Source: Solirubrobacter sp963837485 (GTDB taxonomy: Bacteria > Actinomycetota > Thermoleophilia > Solirubrobacterales > Solirubrobacteraceae). Taken from it: a DNA stretch of 64,000 nt. Numbering within the stretch: the stretch's first letter is position 1; every line of letters starts with the position of its first letter. The stretch covers positions 248,001 to 312,000 of the forward strand of contig CAWINP010000014.1 in the NCBI GenBank assembly GCA_963837485.1, read 5' to 3'. Made by a program: the position numbers and the translations under genes. The notes below the pieces were generated by a model. It was not told where the DNA came from. It worked only from the letters and a program-made list of their open reading frames with translations, and did no database searches. This document shows positions 16,096 through 23,942 of the stretch, piece by piece.

Positions 16096-17724
16096 ATGGC
16101 CCGATCCCCCGGTCCACGCGACGCCCCCCATGCCGACCGCCTGGCTCGCCTCGCCGCGCGTCTGCTTCGCGCTCCCCTGGCGGCGGTGACCACGCATGCC
16201 GGCGAGCTCGTCGCGGGGATCGGGATCGAGGAGCCGCCCGCGCTGTGCGCGGAAGTCTGCGGGCCGGTCGTGGTCACGGGCGCGCCGAGCTTGTGCGGAG
16301 TGCCGCTACCTGGCGGCGGCACGCTGTGCGTGCTCGACCGCAAGCCGCGCGACTGGGTGATCGACGACGTCGAGGCGCTCGCGGACCTCGCCGCCACGCA
16401 CGAGCCGTTCGACGCGCTGACCGGCGTCCCCGACCGCGACGCGCTGCGCCGCCGGCTCGAGTCTGCGCTCGCCGCCTCGCGCCTCCGGCGCGGGCGCGTC
16501 TCGGTGCTCTATCTCGACCTCGACAACTTCAAGCTCGTCAACGATGTGCTCGGCCACCGCTCCGGCGACGAGCTGCTGCGCCAGGCGGTGACGCGCATGC
16601 GCGACGCGATCGAGGGCACCGGGCTGCTCGCGCGCTTCGGCAGCGACGAGTTCGCGATCCTGCTCGAGGGCGCCGAGGCGGCCAAGCCGGGCATCGCCAA
16701 CATCGTCGCCAACAAGGTCGTGACCGCGTTCGGCACGCCGTTCGAGCTCGACGGGACCGCGTTCGAGATCGGCGTCTATGTCGGCATCGCCCACCACCCG
16801 TGGCACGGCGACACCGCCGACACGCTGCTCGAGCACGCCGGCGCCGCGATGGAGCAGGCCAAGCGCGACGGGCGCCGCCGCGTGCATGCCTACAAGGCCC
16901 AGCCCAGGGACACCAGCCGGCTCGAGCTGCTGACGCTGTCGGCGCGCCTGCGGCGCGCGATCGCCGGGAACGAGCTCGTCCTGCACTACCAGCCGATCGT
17001 CGATCTCTCGACCGGGGCCACCACCCGCTTCGAGGCGCTCGTGCGCTGGCAGCATCCCGACCGCGGCCTGCTCGCGCCGGGCGCGTTCATCCCGCAGATC
17101 GAGGACACGCGGCTGATCGAGGAGCTCGGCGCGTGGGTGATCGAGCAGGTCTGCGACCGCTCGGCGGCCTGGAGCGCGCTGCGCCTGGAGCCGGACATCT
17201 CGTTCAACGTCGCGCCGCGCCAGCTGCGCCAGCCCGGCTTCGCCGACATCGTCTCGCACGCGATCGAGCGCCGCGGGCTGGACCCGGGCCGCTTCCTGGC
17301 CGAGGTGACCGAGTCGGCCGCGCTCGAGGACGAGGCGCTGGCCGAGGGCGCGATGCGGCGCCTGCAGGCGGCCGGCCTGCGCACGGCGATCGACGACTTC
17401 GGCGCCGACCACTCGTCGCTCGGGCGCCTGCGCGGGCTCGCCTTCGACGTGCTCAAGATCGACCGCTCGTTCCTCGCCGAGGTACCCGCCGACCCGAAGG
17501 CGAGCGCCGTGGTCAGCGCGATCCTCGCGCTGACGTCCGGCATCGGCATGATCGCCGTCGCAGAGGGCGTCGAGACCGAGCCGCAGCATCGCTTCCTGAT
17601 CGACGCGGGCTGCGCCTACGCGCAGGGCTTCTTCCTCGCCCGCCCGATGCCGGCCGAGAACGCGACCGAACTGCTGCTGGCGCAGGCCGCGGCCGGGCGC
17701 CGGGCTAAGCAGCGCGCTTACTGA
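16096..17724 (+). CDS. GGDEF-EAL cyclic-di-GMP protein with altered GGDEF motif
   Basis: A 542-residue soluble protein; GAAGGA precedes ATG 16096. Residues ~15-100 look like a shortened GAF sensor. GGDEF domain ~105-265: FDALTGVPDRDALRRRL, YLDLDNFKLVNDVLGH, but the active-site motif is FGSDEF (182-186), GSDEF not GGDEF. EAL domain ~285-535: FEALVRWQHP, FNVAPRQLRQ, the TES motif, IDDFGADHSSLGRL, LKIDRSFL, AEGVET and QGFFLARPMP, so the phosphodiesterase residues look complete. I predict c-di-GMP degradation with a weak or regulatory GGDEF domain. No membrane segment. Confidence 0.88.
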   Translation: MARSPGPRDAPHADRLARLAARLLRAPLAAVTTHAGELVAGIGIEEPPALCAEVCGPVVVTGAPSLCGVPLPGGGTLCVLDRKPRDWVIDDVEALADLAATHEPFDALTGVPDRDALRRRLESALAASRLRRGRVSVLYLDLDNFKLVNDVLGHRSGDELLRQAVTRMRDAIEGTGLLARFGSDEFAILLEGAEAAKPGIANIVANKVVTAFGTPFELDGTAFEIGVYVGIAHHPWHGDTADTLLEHAGAAMEQAKRDGRRRVHAYKAQPRDTSRLELLTLSARLRRAIAGNELVLHYQPIVDLSTGATTRFEALVRWQHPDRGLLAPGAFIPQIEDTRLIEELGAWVIEQVCDRSAAWSALRLEPDISFNVAPRQLRQPGFADIVSHAIERRGLDPGRFLAEVTESAALEDEALAEGAMRRLQAAGLRTAIDDFGADHSSLGRLRGLAFDVLKIDRSFLAEVPADPKASAVVSAILALTSGIGMIAVAEGVETEPQHRFLIDAGCAYAQGFFLARPMPAENATELLLAQAAAGRRAKQRAY

Positions 17725-18652
17725 GGTCCCACGCGGCCTGCAGCGTGTTGCGCAGGAGCATGGCGATCGTCATCGGCCCGACGCCGCCGGGCACGGGCGT
17801 GATCCAGCCCGCGACCTCGAGCGCCTCGTCGTAGGCGACGTCGCCGGCCAGGCCGCCGGCGAGCCGGTTGATGCCGACGTCGATCACGACCGCGCCGGGC
17901 TTGATCCAGTCGCCGCGGATCAGGCCGGGGACGCCGGCGGCGACCACGAGCACGTCGGCGGTGCGGGAGAGGGAGGCCACGTCGCGCGTGTCGATGTGGC
18001 ACTGCGTGACGGTGGCGCCGGCCTGGAGCAGCAGCTGGGCGACCGGCTTGCCGACCAGGTTCGACGCACCGACGACGGTCGCGTTGAGCCCGCGCAGCTC
18101 GAGGCCGGTGGTCTCCAGCAGCCGCATCACGCCGAGCGGCGTGCACGGGCGCAGGCCGCCGAGCCCGAGCGCGAGCGCGCCGGCGCTGGCCGGGTTGAGG
18201 CCGTCGACGTCCTTGTGCGGGGCAACGCGCGCGGCGATCTCGGTGCCGTCGAGGTGCTTGGGCACCGGGAGCTGGCAGAGGATGCCGTCGACCGCCGGGT
18301 CGGCGTTGAGCTCGTCGATCAGGTACAGGACCTCGGTGCGCGACGCGCCCGCGCCCAGCTCGAACTTGTACGACGCGATGCCGGCCTCCTCGCACGCGCG
18401 CAGCTTGCTCGCGACGTAGACGGCGCTGGCGGGATCGTCGCCGACGATCAGCGTGGCCAGGCCGGGCTGGCGGCCATGGCGAAAGAGGAAGCTGGCGGCG
18501 TCGTCGGCCACGGCCGCGCGCTCGGCGGCGGCGACCGCCTTGCCGTCGATGATCGTGGCCGGCGTCGCGAGCGAGCCGAACGTGAGCACGCCGATCCCGT
18601 CCGGGACGACGGGCGGGGGTGCAGCATGGCGGCTGTGCGTCGCGGTGCCCAT
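17705..18652 (-). CDS. folD: Bifunctional methylenetetrahydrofolate dehydrogenase/cyclohydrolase FolD
   Basis: The 315-residue frame contains TPATIIDGKAVAAAERA, the catalytic region VYVASKLRACEEAGI with the Tyr-x3-Lys, GILCQLPVPKHLDG, KDVDGLNPASAG, and the closing PVPGGVGPMTIAMLL signature. It interconverts 5,10-methylene- and 10-formyl-tetrahydrofolate using NADP. The Rossmann loop is GASNLVGKP where most FolD have GRSNIVGKP. The first ~20 residues are atypical; GTG at 18589 may be the true start. Its 3' end overlaps the convergent GGDEF-EAL gene by 20 bp. Confidence 0.9.
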   Translation of the reverse strand: MGTATHSRHAAPPPVVPDGIGVLTFGSLATPATIIDGKAVAAAERAAVADDAASFLFRHGRQPGLATLIVGDDPASAVYVASKLRACEEAGIASYKFELGAGASRTEVLYLIDELNADPAVDGILCQLPVPKHLDGTEIAARVAPHKDVDGLNPASAGALALGLGGLRPCTPLGVMRLLETTGLELRGLNATVVGASNLVGKPVAQLLLQAGATVTQCHIDTRDVASLSRTADVLVVAAGVPGLIRGDWIKPGAVVIDVGINRLAGGLAGDVAYDEALEVAGWITPVPGGVGPMTIAMLLRNTLQAAWDLSKRAA

Positions 18653-18710
18653 CTCCTCTCGGGATATCGGGCGCTACGAGCGGAACTTGCGTCGTATGAG
18701 CGTCCAGCGG

Positions 18711-19412
18711 CTAGCTGATGGTGACCGGCGTCCCGACCGGCATCAGCTTCGAGAGGCGCAGGATGTCCGGGTTCTTCAGGCGCACGCAGCCGTGCGAGAT
18801 GCGGCCGGGAATCAGGCCCGGCTCGTTGGTCCCGTGCACGCCGACGTAGCCGCCGCCCGGCCAGTCGGTCAGCGTGTCCGAGGTCGCGCTGGTGCCGAAC
18901 GCGACCGGCCCGTAGAACGAGCCCGCGCCGCCGTAGCCGGTCAGCTTCGAGCGGATGTAGAACTGGCCGGTGGGCGTGCGCCACTGCGGCTGGCCGACGC
19001 CGACGCGAGCCTGGAAGACCTTCCTGCCCTTCTTGACCAGCGTCGCCGTGAACGTGCGCGTGTTGATCTTCAGCCAAGTGTCGAGCGGCTGAAGGTCGCT
19101 CAGCGCGTCCGCGGGCACCCAGCCCTTGGTCCCGTTCGGGCGGACCGGCAGGCGCACCTGGTACCACGTGCGGTCCTGCTCGTCGGTCGTGCTCTTGAGC
19201 ACCAGGACGAGCTCGTCGGTCTTGTCGGGGGTGCGCGTCTTCAGCCGGGCGACCGTGCGCGCGGAGCCCTTCGGCTGCGCGTACGTCGCGACCGCGCGGT
19301 CGACGAACGCGTAGAACGTCTGCTTGCCGGGGTGGAAGAGGTTCTGGGTCTTGGCCTGCGCGGGCGCCGCCGCGGCCGCGACGAGCGCGACCGCGAGTGC
19401 CACCGACTTCAC
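18711..19412 (-). CDS. Exported L,D-transpeptidase (YkuD domain)
   Basis: A 233-residue protein. Signal peptide MKSVALAVALVAAAAAPAQA, then an SH3-like N-terminal region (about 30-110: VATYAQPKGSARTVARL and WYQVRLPVRPNGTKGWV), then a YkuD catalytic domain (about 112-233). The active-site motif is GYVGVHGTNEPGL and RISHGCVRLKN with the nucleophilic Cys, His and Arg. It cross-links or anchors peptidoglycan outside the membrane. It lies 8 bp upstream of another exported protein gene on the same strand (stop at 19420), so the pair may be co-transcribed. Confidence 0.9.
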   Translation of the reverse strand: MKSVALAVALVAAAAAPAQAKTQNLFHPGKQTFYAFVDRAVATYAQPKGSARTVARLKTRTPDKTDELVLVLKSTTDEQDRTWYQVRLPVRPNGTKGWVPADALSDLQPLDTWLKINTRTFTATLVKKGRKVFQARVGVGQPQWRTPTGQFYIRSKLTGYGGAGSFYGPVAFGTSATSDTLTDWPGGGYVGVHGTNEPGLIPGRISHGCVRLKNPDILRLSKLMPVGTPVTIS

Positions 19413-19419
19413 TGCCGCC

Positions 19420-20556
19420 TCAGCCCGTGTTCCGCGGGACCTGCCGCGACTGTGTCCGCCGCGCTCCCTTGACGCTGACCTGCGCCGCGGTCAGGCACGA
19501 GCTCGAGCTGATCGTGAGCTTGCCCTTCCTGGTCGGGCGCACCTTGAACGTCGCCTCGCCCTTGGAGTTCGTCTTGCCCGTGCGCTTGACGCCCGGGCCC
19601 CTGAGCCTGATCGAGGCGCCCTTGATGACGCCGTCGGTGACCGTGACCTTCACCGTCGTCACTTCCTTCGCCCGCACGGAGAGCGTCTTGGGCACCGAGA
19701 TGCAGCGCGACGGCTTGGACGCCGACGTGACGGGCACCGGCGGCGACGTGACGACGACGGTCGCGGTGACCGGGCCGGCGCAGATGGCCCGGGTGTCGTC
19801 GGGATTGGCGTTCTTCCCGCACGCGGTCGCGGTGTTCACGTAGGTGCCGGCGTTCGAGTAGGTCGAGGTGCACGTGTACGTGAACGTCTCGCCGGGGTCG
19901 AGCAGGCCGTTCGCGTTGCCGTCGCCGCTCGCGTACACGACCGGGCGGCAGAGGTCGTCGGTGACGCCGAGCTCCTTGATCTGCTCCGGCGTCGTGCTGA
20001 TGTTCGTGACCGTGTACGTGTAGGTGACGGTCTGCGGGGCCACCCCGCCGGGCGTCGACGCCGTCTTGGTCATCGTGATCGCCGGCTGGAAGGAGCCGAT
20101 CGTGAGCGTCTTGTCGATGTTCACGTCGTCGTTGGCGACCGCCTGCGTGTGCACGATGCCGGTCGCGCGCAGGCGCACCCGCGCGGTTCGCACGCCCGGG
20201 CTCAGCGCGACCGTGTAGCTCACGGGATCGAATTGCTTGCCCGCCGTGTTTGCGGGTACGTCGACGTTGGTAGCCAGCGGGACGACCGCGCCGGTCGCGG
20301 TGCCGTCCGCCGCCGGCAACTGCAGCGAGATCGTGGCGCCCGTGACGTTGCACGGCAGCCCCGCGACGTTGTTTCCGGTCACCGTGAATACGACGACGTC
20401 ACCATTGCGGAACGTGTCGAGGTTCCGGCCGACGGTGAGCTCGAGGCTGTTGTTCTTGCACCCGAGGGGAACCTGATCCGCCATCGCGGGCGTTCCCGGC
20501 ATGCCCGTCAGCACCACCACAGCCATCGCTACGACCCAGCAGCCTGCGCGCGTCAT
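19420..20556 (-). CDS. Secreted beta-rich protein with DUF11-like repeats
   Basis: A 378-residue exported protein with signal peptide ending GTPAMA. The middle (about 150-290) contains conserved-repeat DUF11-type sequence: ITMTKTASTPGGVAPQTVTY, TYTVTNISTTPEQIKELGVT, GDGNANGLLDPGETFTYTCT and YVNTATACGKN. The C-terminal ~90 residues form a basic Ig-like domain (LRGPGVKRTGKTNSKGEATF). No sorting signal or anchor is visible, so it is probably secreted or wall-associated. Role unknown; such domains usually serve in surface proteins. Confidence 0.75.
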   Translation of the reverse strand: MTRAGCWVVAMAVVVLTGMPGTPAMADQVPLGCKNNSLELTVGRNLDTFRNGDVVVFTVTGNNVAGLPCNVTGATISLQLPAADGTATGAVVPLATNVDVPANTAGKQFDPVSYTVALSPGVRTARVRLRATGIVHTQAVANDDVNIDKTLTIGSFQPAITMTKTASTPGGVAPQTVTYTYTVTNISTTPEQIKELGVTDDLCRPVVYASGDGNANGLLDPGETFTYTCTSTYSNAGTYVNTATACGKNANPDDTRAICAGPVTATVVVTSPPVPVTSASKPSRCISVPKTLSVRAKEVTTVKVTVTDGVIKGASIRLRGPGVKRTGKTNSKGEATFKVRPTRKGKLTISSSSCLTAAQVSVKGARRTQSRQVPRNTG

Positions 20557-20786
20557 GTCCCCCCCTACGAGATGTCGGCGGGAACCTATACGGAAGACCA
20601 GGCCCCATGAGGTCAGATCGCTTTACCGCAAAGCCGCGAAACACGCTGCTTAGCCGGGGATTTACGATGCCGCAGGTAACCCAAAGGTTTTCACGCTGAC
20701 CATTTCTGCTCGACGAGTGGCCGATTGTCCGGCGGCCATCTCGCGCGACAGTGGGGCGCGGTCAATCGCTCGCCGGAGGTCGCCGC
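20557..20786. promoter_or_regulatory. Divergent regulatory region between two exported-protein genes
   Basis: 230 bases separating the starts at 20556 (minus) and 20787 (plus). It is locally less GC-rich (20600-20720), as expected for divergent promoters. I could not place -10/-35 boxes with confidence, and no hairpin stands out. Confidence 0.4.
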
Positions 20787-21977
20787 ATGTCGAGAGTCGC
20801 CGCAGTCCTGCTGGTCCTCGCCGCCTGGCTCGCCGCCGGGCCGGCCGCGTCGGCGCATCCGGGCGGCCTCGCCACCGTCTTCGCGAAGCGCGCGTCGCTG
20901 ACGCACGGGATCGCCGGCGACCAGCGCTTCGTGTTCACCACCGAGCCAGGCATCGGCGACAGTCGCCCAGGGGGCGACGTCGCTGAGGGAGCTCGCCCGG
21001 GGGGCTCGCTCCCTCGCCCCGAGCAGGGTCAAGCGCCCAGCGGCGCCCGCGTGGTCGTGCTCGACCGCTTCACCGGCCGCGAGGTCGCGACGCTGCCGCC
21101 GCCGCCCGGCGGCTTCAAGCTCCCGTTCACGCTGCGCGTGCCGTCCCCCGGCCACCTCGTCGTGCTCGACAACGCCGGGTTCCCGCCGCAGGGCACGCCG
21201 AAGGTCTACGACTACGCCTACCGCGCGGACCGCCGCGGGTTCAGCGCCGCGGTGACCCGGACGACCGACTTCAGCGGCCTGCCGCTCGCGTTCGCCGAGG
21301 ACGTCGAGGTGCTGCCGGACGGGCAGTACGTGGTGTCGGAGTCGGTGATCGGCGGGCTGTGGCTGATCGGCCGCGATGGCGCGATCAAGCCCGGGATGGT
21401 GCCGTCCACCCCCGCGCCGCTGCCCAAGCTCGGCGGCTGCCTGTTCCCGGCGGGCCCGTTCACGGTCGGGGGCCTGCCGTTCGAGCCGGTCGGCGGCTTC
21501 GCGCCCGGCGCCGGCTCGCTCGCCGTGCGCGGCAACGATCTCTACCTGTCCTCGACCTGCGAGGGCGGTGTGATGAAGCTGCCGATCCCGGTGCTCGAGG
21601 ACGCCTCGCGGCCGGCCGAGGAGCGCGTCGGCGCGATCCAGACCGTCGTCCCGCGGGCGTTCTCACTCGAGAGCCTGAAGGGGATCCAGTTCGATCGCTT
21701 CGATCCAAGAGACCCGTGGCTATACGCCGGCGACCCGTTCCGGCTGCAGCTGATCCGCGTCGACGTGCGGACCGGCCGCCGCCAGGTGCTCTCGACCGAC
21801 GGCCGGCTGTTCGATTTCACCGTCTCCACGGCGTTCCTGCCGCCGCTCGCGCCGGGGCTCCCGAGCCCGCTGGTCACCGCGAGCGACCAGGAGTACCGCT
21901 CGACGCTGCTCAACTCGGCGCTGTCGGAGGACCAGTTCCGGCAGCCGTTCCTGCTCGGACGGTTCTTCGGTCGGTAA
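20787..21977 (+). CDS. Secreted beta-propeller (SMP-30/NHL-like) protein
   Basis: A 396-residue exported protein. GGAGG precedes ATG 20787, and the signal peptide ends AASA before HPGGLATVFA. Propeller-like strands recur: VVVLDRFTGREVATL, HLVVLDNAGFPPQG, EDVEVLPDGQYVVSES, GLWLIGRDG, LAVRGNDLYLSST and GIQFDRFDPRDPWLYAGDPF. This resembles gluconolactonase/SMP-30-like propellers, but the catalytic metal ligands are not obvious. Residues ~59-84 (GDSRPGGDVAEGARPGGSLP) are a Gly/Pro/Arg-rich loop encoded by two adjacent hairpins and look like an in-frame insertion. Confidence 0.7.
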   Translation: MSRVAAVLLVLAAWLAAGPAASAHPGGLATVFAKRASLTHGIAGDQRFVFTTEPGIGDSRPGGDVAEGARPGGSLPRPEQGQAPSGARVVVLDRFTGREVATLPPPPGGFKLPFTLRVPSPGHLVVLDNAGFPPQGTPKVYDYAYRADRRGFSAAVTRTTDFSGLPLAFAEDVEVLPDGQYVVSESVIGGLWLIGRDGAIKPGMVPSTPAPLPKLGGCLFPAGPFTVGGLPFEPVGGFAPGAGSLAVRGNDLYLSSTCEGGVMKLPIPVLEDASRPAEERVGAIQTVVPRAFSLESLKGIQFDRFDPRDPWLYAGDPFRLQLIRVDVRTGRRQVLSTDGRLFDFTVSTAFLPPLAPGLPSPLVTASDQEYRSTLLNSALSEDQFRQPFLLGRFFGR

Positions 21978-21986
21978 CTTCAAGCC

Positions 21987-22883
21987 ATGGGCTTCGATGT
22001 GTCGGGCCTCACGGCCTACGTCAACGGCGAGTTCGTTCCCGGCGCCGCGGCCGCGGTGTCGATCTTCGACCACGGCTTCATGTACGGCGACGGCGTGTTC
22101 GAGGGCATGCGCGTGTTCGACGGCGGGCTGTTCCGGCCGCACGACCACATGGCGCGGATCGTGCGCTCCGCGCGCGCGATCGGGCTCGAGCCGCCCGACA
22201 CCGGCGAGCTGCTCGCGATCGTCTGCGAGGTGGTGCGGCGCAGCGAGCTGCACGACGCGCACGTGCGCCCGATCGTCACGCGCGGCTTCGGCGGCCCGGG
22301 GATCGACCCGCGCAGCTGCGACACGCCGTCGCTGATGGTGTCGGCGTACCCGTTCCCGCCGTTCCTCGGCGCCGAGCCGATCCGGCTGATGACGAGCGCG
22401 ATCGCCCGCAAGGCGCCGCGCTCGCTCGGCGCGCACGTGAAGTCGCTCAACTACCTCGACGGGATCATGGCCAAGCAGCAGGCGATCGCCTGCGGGATGG
22501 ACGACGCGCTGATGCTCGACCACTCGGGCGCGGTCGCCGAGTCCACCGGCGCCAACGTGTTCATGATCCGCGACGGCGAGCTGCTGACGCCGACGACGCG
22601 CGCCGCGCTGCCGGGCATCACCCGGCGCACGGTGCTGGAGATCGCGCGCGACGAGGGCATCCCGGCGGCCGAGACGGAGCTGTTCCCGATGGACTTCTAC
22701 AGCGCCGACGGCGCGTTCGTGTGCGGCTCGGGCGCGGGGATCGTGCCGGTCGGCTCGCTTGACGGGCGGTCGCTGGCCGAGCCTGCTCACCCGCTCGTGG
22801 AGCGGCTGCAGGCGGCCTACCGGGAGCGCACCCGGCGCGCGGAGCATCGGCTGGAGGTCTACTCGGCGGTGCCGGCGGCGTAG
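21987..22883 (+). CDS. Branched-chain-amino-acid aminotransferase-like PLP enzyme (fold type IV)
   Basis: A 298-residue class IV aminotransferase. YVNGEFVPGAAAAVSIFDHG and FMYGDGVFEGMRVFDG are the N-terminal signature, HVKSLNYLDGIMAKQQA has the PLP lysine, and ESTGANVFMIRDGELLTPTT and ALPGITRRTVLEIA are the cofactor-binding C-terminal motifs. It may be IlvE or a 4-amino-4-deoxychorismate lyase/D-amino-acid transaminase relative; the spacing favours IlvE-like. Its TAG stop (22881-22883) is formed by the first bases of a MITE-like element, so the original C-terminus may have been altered. Confidence 0.87.
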   Translation: MGFDVSGLTAYVNGEFVPGAAAAVSIFDHGFMYGDGVFEGMRVFDGGLFRPHDHMARIVRSARAIGLEPPDTGELLAIVCEVVRRSELHDAHVRPIVTRGFGGPGIDPRSCDTPSLMVSAYPFPPFLGAEPIRLMTSAIARKAPRSLGAHVKSLNYLDGIMAKQQAIACGMDDALMLDHSGAVAESTGANVFMIRDGELLTPTTRAALPGITRRTVLEIARDEGIPAAETELFPMDFYSADGAFVCGSGAGIVPVGSLDGRSLAEPAHPLVERLQAAYRERTRRAEHRLEVYSAVPAA

Positions 22884-23046
22884 TGTCCCGAGTCGGAAGT
22901 TCGCAGGCAGCTTGCGGGCGCCTCGCCGCGCCTGGCGCTCGCCGGCGACCTCGCAAGTACGCCCGGTACGAGCCAGGTCGCCGGCGAACGCCAGCCACGA
23001 CGATGCATCCCGCAATCTGCGAGCGAACTTACGACTCGCGACACTA
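22881..23046 (+). mobile_element. 166-bp MITE-like element, copy 1
   Basis: Bounded by TA dinucleotides: TAGTGTCCCGAGTCGGAAGT at the left, and the right end complements to TAGTGTCGCGAGTCGTAAGT. These terminal inverted repeats are ~25 bp with a few mismatches. No coding capacity. The complement of this copy matches the element at 28190-28355 with, by my alignment, two differences over 166 bases. TA at both boundaries fits an IS630/Tc1-type TA target duplication. The left TA plus G is the stop codon of the aminotransferase gene. Confidence 0.8.
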
Positions 23047-23241
23047 GCTGACGACGTGCGGCAGCATGTGACAAACGTCGCATGCCCGGTTTGCCCCGGG
23101 TACGGGCGCGCACGGAGGCGTTACGTCGGGTTGGCCGGTGTCTTGCGGTGGGGAACCCGCACCTGTACGGCGGTTTTCCACCGCGCGCACGGGAGTTGTC
23201 ACCGGTTTTCATATGGCCGAAAGTCGGGCACCTTGTAAGCC

Positions 23242-23595
23242 ATGCCCACGACCGTCCTCATCGTCGACGACCACGCCGGCTTCCGCAGGGCGGCGAGGAC
23301 GTTGCTGGAGGCCGAGGGCTACGACGTCACCGGCGAGAGCGCGACGGGCTCGGAGGCGCTCGAGGCCGTGGCCCGACTTGCCCCGAACGTCGTCCTGCTG
23401 GACATCGGTCTTCCGGACGTCGACGGGATCGAGGTGTCCGCGCAGTTGACGCGCGAGGACCCGACGCGGGCGGTCGTGCTCACCTCGACGCGCGATGCCA
23501 CCGAATGCGCGCCGCTGGTGAAGTCCTGCGGCGCCCGCGGGTTCATCCCCAAGTCAGAGCTCTCGGGCGCGGCGATCGCCGAGCTCGCCGCGTAG
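23242..23595 (+). CDS. Stand-alone response-regulator receiver domain
   Basis: 117 residues: only a CheY-like REC domain. MPTTVLIVDDHAGFRRAART has the acidic pair, VVLLDIGLPDVDGIEV the phospho-acceptor Asp near residue 52, VVLTSTRD the Thr/Ser switch and FIPKSELSG the conserved Lys. No output domain, so it may shuttle phosphate or bind a partner. No kinase is adjacent. It is preceded by 195 bases of non-coding DNA after the MITE copy. Confidence 0.85.
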   Translation: MPTTVLIVDDHAGFRRAARTLLEAEGYDVTGESATGSEALEAVARLAPNVVLLDIGLPDVDGIEVSAQLTREDPTRAVVLTSTRDATECAPLVKSCGARGFIPKSELSGAAIAELAA

Positions 23596-23650
23596 CTGTC
23601 ACGTCGAGGGCGCTCGTCTCGTCTAGAGGGCGAGACGAAAGGAGCCCCCG

Positions 23651-23881
23651 ATGACGCGCGAACCCATTTCGGTCGGCGACATGATCGACGACGTGCTCGC
23701 CCTGGTGACCGGCGGCATCGCCGCGCTGCTGCCGGCGTTCCTGCTGGCGGTGCCGTGCATCGTGCTGCTTGTCGTGCCGGTCCTGATCGCCGGGCTGGTG
23801 CTCGCCGCGGTGGGCGGGCTGGTCGCGCTGGTGCTGGCGCCGCCGGTGCTCCTGGTGCGGTCGTTGCGGCGCCGCGGTTGA
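23651..23881 (+). CDS. Small two-helix membrane protein (76 aa)
   Basis: GAAAGGAG lies 7 bases before ATG 23651. After a polar head (MTREPISVGDMIDDVLALV) the protein is almost wholly hydrophobic, with two or three membrane helices (about 20-45 and 47-68), ending in a positive RSLRRRG. Function unknown. It sits between the REC gene and the duplicated-domain secreted protein gene. Confidence 0.65.
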   Translation: MTREPISVGDMIDDVLALVTGGIAALLPAFLLAVPCIVLLVVPVLIAGLVLAAVGGLVALVLAPPVLLVRSLRRRG

Positions 23882-23942
23882 CCCAAAAACCCAGGGCGGC
23901 TCACCGATTGCCGGCGGTCGCGCGAGCGCGCATGCTCTCAGG

